A stretch of DNA of 64,000 nt, taken from contig NZ_JADDXR010000002.1 of the NCBI RefSeq assembly GCF_015330125.1, positions 248,001 to 312,000 of the forward strand, read 5' to 3'. This document shows, in pieces, positions 61,853 to 64,000 of this stretch. A program made the translations under genes and the position numbers. The DNA comes from Zobellia nedashkovskayae (lineage in GTDB: Bacteria > Bacteroidota > Bacteroidia > Flavobacteriales > Flavobacteriaceae). How positions within the stretch are numbered: the first letter of the stretch is position 1; every line of letters begins with the position of its first letter. Under the pieces are notes generated by a model. The model was given only the letters and a program-made list of their open reading frames with translations. It was not told the origin of the DNA and ran no database searches.

Positions 61853-61924
61853 TAGTCCGTAGGGGAATCGAACCCCTGTTACCAGGATGAAAACCTGGCG
61901 TCCTAACCCCTAGACGAACGGACC
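61853..61924 (-). tRNA. tRNA-Glu (anticodon TTC), copy 2
   Basis: Identical in all 72 positions to the copy at 61697-61768, 84 bases away. The two genes and rpsT lie in one orientation and may share a promoter. Confidence 0.97.
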
Positions 61925-61993
61925 ATACTTTGCGCAATTGCGGATGCAAAAATACAATTATTTTTTACTAACACAATAGTTAGCATATATTTT

Positions 61994-63472
61994 TTAATAA
62001 GCTTTTGCAAAAAGTACTCTTTTTGGTGATATTTTTCCGGTCACCATACACTTCCCCTCTTTGTTTTCGGTAGCTAAGGGAATACAGCGGATAGTTGCCT
62101 TAGTTTCATTTTTTATTTTTTCCTCAGTTTCGTTAGTTCCATCCCAATGAGCAGAAATAAACCCACCTTTTTCTTCTAAAACTTTCTTAAACTCCTCGTA
62201 CGTATCTACTTCGGTAATATTATCCGCTCTAAAAGCATGTGCCTTTTGATAAATGTTCTTTTGAATATCTTCCAACAGAAATTCAATTTTAGCTACCACC
62301 TCATCCATAGGAACGGTCTCTTTGGCCAAAGTATCTCTACGAGCAACTTCATACGTACCATTTTCCAAATCACGCTGACCGATAGCCAAACGAACAGGAA
62401 CACCTTTTAATTCATATTCATTGAATTTGAAACCAGGCTTATGAGTATCCCTATTATCAAATTTTACTGAAATACCTTTAGCTTTCAATTCTTTCACCAA
62501 TGGGCCAACCTTTTCAGAAATAGCATCTAATTGTTCTACTCCCTTATAAATAGGTACAATAACCACTTGTATCGGTGCCAATTTTGGAGGCAGCACTAAA
62601 CCATTATCATCACTATGGCTCATTATAAGTGCACCTACCAACCTTGTAGATACACCCCAAGATGTAGCCCAAACGTACTCTTGTTTTCCTTCTTTGGTAG
62701 CAAACTTAACATCGAACGCTTTGGCAAAGTTCTGTCCTAAAAAATGAGAAGTACCCGCTTGTAATGCTTTACCATCTTGCATTAACGCTTCAATACAATA
62801 GGTTTCTATTGCACCGGCAAAACGCTCACTTTCTGTCTTTACCCCCTGTATTACAGGCATAGCCATAAACTCTTCTGCAAACTGAGCATAGACCCCGTTC
62901 ATTTTTTTAGCCTCTTCTATTGCTTCAGCCTCAGTAGCATGAGCCGTATGCCCTTCTTGCCATAAAAACTCTGCGGTTCTAAGAAACAAACGTGTACGCA
63001 TTTCCCAACGAACTACATTGGCCCATTGATTGATCAATAAAGGTAAATCTCTATAGGATTGTACCCAACCTTTAAAAGTATTCCATATAATAGCTTCACT
63101 GGTTGGGCGCACAACTAGTTCTTCTTCTAATTTAGCGTTTGGATCAACTCTTAATTTACCAGGTTTGTCCGGATCATTTTGAAGCCTATAATGAGTAACT
63201 ACCGCACACTCTTTTGCAAAACCTTCGGCATTTTTTTCTTCGGCTTCAAATAAACTTTTGGGCACAAATAATGGAAAATAAGCATTTTCATGCCCTGTCT
63301 CCTTAAACATCCTATCTAGCTCTGCCTGCATTTTTTCCCAGATAGCAAAACCGTATGGTTTAATTACCATACAACCTCTTACAGCTGAATTTTCGGCCAT
63401 GTCGGCTTTTACCACGAGTTCGTTATACCATTTGGAATAATCCTCGCTGCGTTTTGTCAAATTCTTACCCAT
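61994..63472 (-). CDS. proS: Prolyl-tRNA synthetase (archaeal/eukaryotic type)
   Basis: Charges tRNA-Pro. At 492 residues and without the bacterial editing insertion, it is the short ProS type 3 found in Bacteroidota, archaea and eukaryotes. Class II motifs are visible in [54 protein letters not shown] (motif 2) and [19 protein letters not shown] (motif 3). The C-terminal end is [15 protein letters not shown] at 63472. Confidence 0.97.
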   Translation of the reverse strand: MGKNLTKRSEDYSKWYNELVVKADMAENSAVRGCMVIKPYGFAIWEKMQAELDRMFKETGHENAYFPLFVPKSLFEAEEKNAEGFAKECAVVTHYRLQNDPDKPGKLRVDPNAKLEEELVVRPTSEAIIWNTFKGWVQSYRDLPLLINQWANVVRWEMRTRLFLRTAEFLWQEGHTAHATEAEAIEEAKKMNGVYAQFAEEFMAMPVIQGVKTESERFAGAIETYCIEALMQDGKALQAGTSHFLGQNFAKAFDVKFATKEGKQEYVWATSWGVSTRLVGALIMSHSDDNGLVLPPKLAPIQVVIVPIYKGVEQLDAISEKVGPLVKELKAKGISVKFDNRDTHKPGFKFNEYELKGVPVRLAIGQRDLENGTYEVARRDTLAKETVPMDEVVAKIEFLLEDIQKNIYQKAHAFRADNITEVDTYEEFKKVLEEKGGFISAHWDGTNETEEKIKNETKATIRCIPLATENKEGKCMVTGKISPKRVLFAKAY

Positions 63473-63567
63473 TATATTTAGTTTGGCACAAAACTTGTGC
63501 TTATGTTAGCAAAATAATTGGGTAAAACTACTTATTTTTACTATGTTCAACAATAAAAATTGCACCC

Positions 63568-64000
63568 ATGATACATTTACCATCCCACAGTAAAATTCGT
63601 CTCATTGCTCTTTGCACCCTAACTGGCATTGTTGCAGTGTCTTGCGGCTCGTACCAATCAACCTCATATTATGATAATGACGGTATTTATTCCAGTGACA
63701 ATCAAGTTAGTGTAGAGCGCCAAACAAGGCCGCAACAGACTAGGCAGCAAGCTCAGGCTAATGATGAACCTTATTCTGACTATTTCGGACAACAAGCTGA
63801 CCAATATGACCAGGCTCTTGATGGTGAAATTTTCACTGATGTAGATTCTTATTCAAGCGGAACGGCTCAGGATAGTATTTCTGGTGGAGAACTGACCGAT
63901 TATTATAATAATGACAATGACTATGCCGGTTACGCAGGATGGGGTGATAATGCAACCAGTGTAGAAATTAATGTTTACGATAACGGATGGAACGGTTACG
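63568..64000 (+). CDS. Lipoprotein, partial (3' end outside the window)
   Basis: ATG at 63568; open to the window edge (144 codons). The signal (IRLIALCTLTGIVAVSCGS) has a lipobox cysteine in VAVSC. The mature part is rich in Gln, Tyr, Asp and Ser (QTRPQQTRQQAQANDEPYSD; DYYNNDNDYAGYAGWGDN), a low-complexity extracytoplasmic sequence. No family is recognised from the visible part. Confidence 0.82.
   Translation, partial: MIHLPSHSKIRLIALCTLTGIVAVSCGSYQSTSYYDNDGIYSSDNQVSVERQTRPQQTRQQAQANDEPYSDYFGQQADQYDQALDGEIFTDVDSYSSGTAQDSISGGELTDYYNNDNDYAGYAGWGDNATSVEINVYDNGWNGY

Noticed and set aside
61697..61924. Repeated tRNA-Glu as an integration scar or attachment site
   Set aside because: Both copies are complete and only 84 bases apart, with no integrase or mobile gene between or near them; a simple tandem tRNA cluster.

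Overview
The window is an ordinary chromosomal stretch of a marine Bacteroidota bacterium, almost certainly family Flavobacteriaceae (Zobellia/Maribacter-like; the genus cannot be fixed from sequence alone). The evidence is the many TAnnTTTG -7 promoter boxes, type IX secretion (T9SS) sorting tails of both type A and type B, a glutamine synthetase type III beside a eukaryote-like type II enzyme, an archaeal/eukaryotic-type prolyl-tRNA synthetase, DUF4293 beside rho, and low GC with A/T-rich translation starts. I see no prophage, insertion sequence, CRISPR array or integron. The window opens inside an ABC-transporter ATPase gene and ends inside a lipoprotein gene.

Layout. 1-6.2 kb: chaperones grpE-dnaJ, a TIGR01777 epimerase, mnmD with a DUF4920 lipoprotein, ilvE, and a MazG-like pyrophosphohydrolase. 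6.3-10.4 kb: two small membrane proteins, the fluoride channel gene crcB, then the nitrogen block PII-amt-porin. 10.4-20.3 kb: envelope and housekeeping genes (DUF1684 and DJ-1-like lipoproteins, esterase-like hydrolases, MscS, a T9SS type B adhesin-like protein, an Lrp regulator, purU, a DUF4197 lipoprotein). 20.6-27.2 kb: pyrF-prfA, a Rieske-thioredoxin-apbE redox operon, purM and an outer-membrane barrel. 27.3-30.8 kb: divergent glutamine synthetases III and II. 30.8-36.4 kb: glycerophosphodiesterase, M61 peptidase, CaCA exchanger, a 20-residue peptide unit, a 50-residue protein, apt and tRNA-Arg. 36.7-42.8 kb: a 1228-residue phosphatase-like/kinase-like/Omp85 fusion, a DUF6268 barrel and a split YeeE transporter. 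42.8-51.4 kb: the operon DUF1599-DoxX-tpiA-prmA-clpS, then folP-cdaA, truA-ABC exporter and a yfcE-type phosphoesterase. 51.5-57.1 kb: accessory surface genes, namely two tandem-related T9SS genes (one interrupted by an amber codon), an outer-membrane barrel and a DM13 lipoprotein. 57.3-64 kb: DUF4293, rho, a lipoprotein with a membrane protein, rpsT, two identical tRNA-Glu genes and proS.

How the genes fit together. The clearest system is nitrogen assimilation: PII, Amt, a co-located porin and two glutamine synthetases lie 20 kb apart. Both promoters carry the same paired C4/G4 inverted-repeat sites at nearly the same distances from the -7 box, which points to an unnamed activator. The most unusual protein is the 1228-residue outer-membrane fusion, in which a degenerate metallophosphatase module and a segment resembling the catalytic loop of HipA/FAM20-type kinases precede an Omp85-like barrel. 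Other points of note are an in-frame amber codon right after the signal peptide of a T9SS gene, a DnaJ that keeps only one zinc centre, a PII with a T-loop two residues short, and a minimal transcription unit for a 20-residue hydrophobic peptide.
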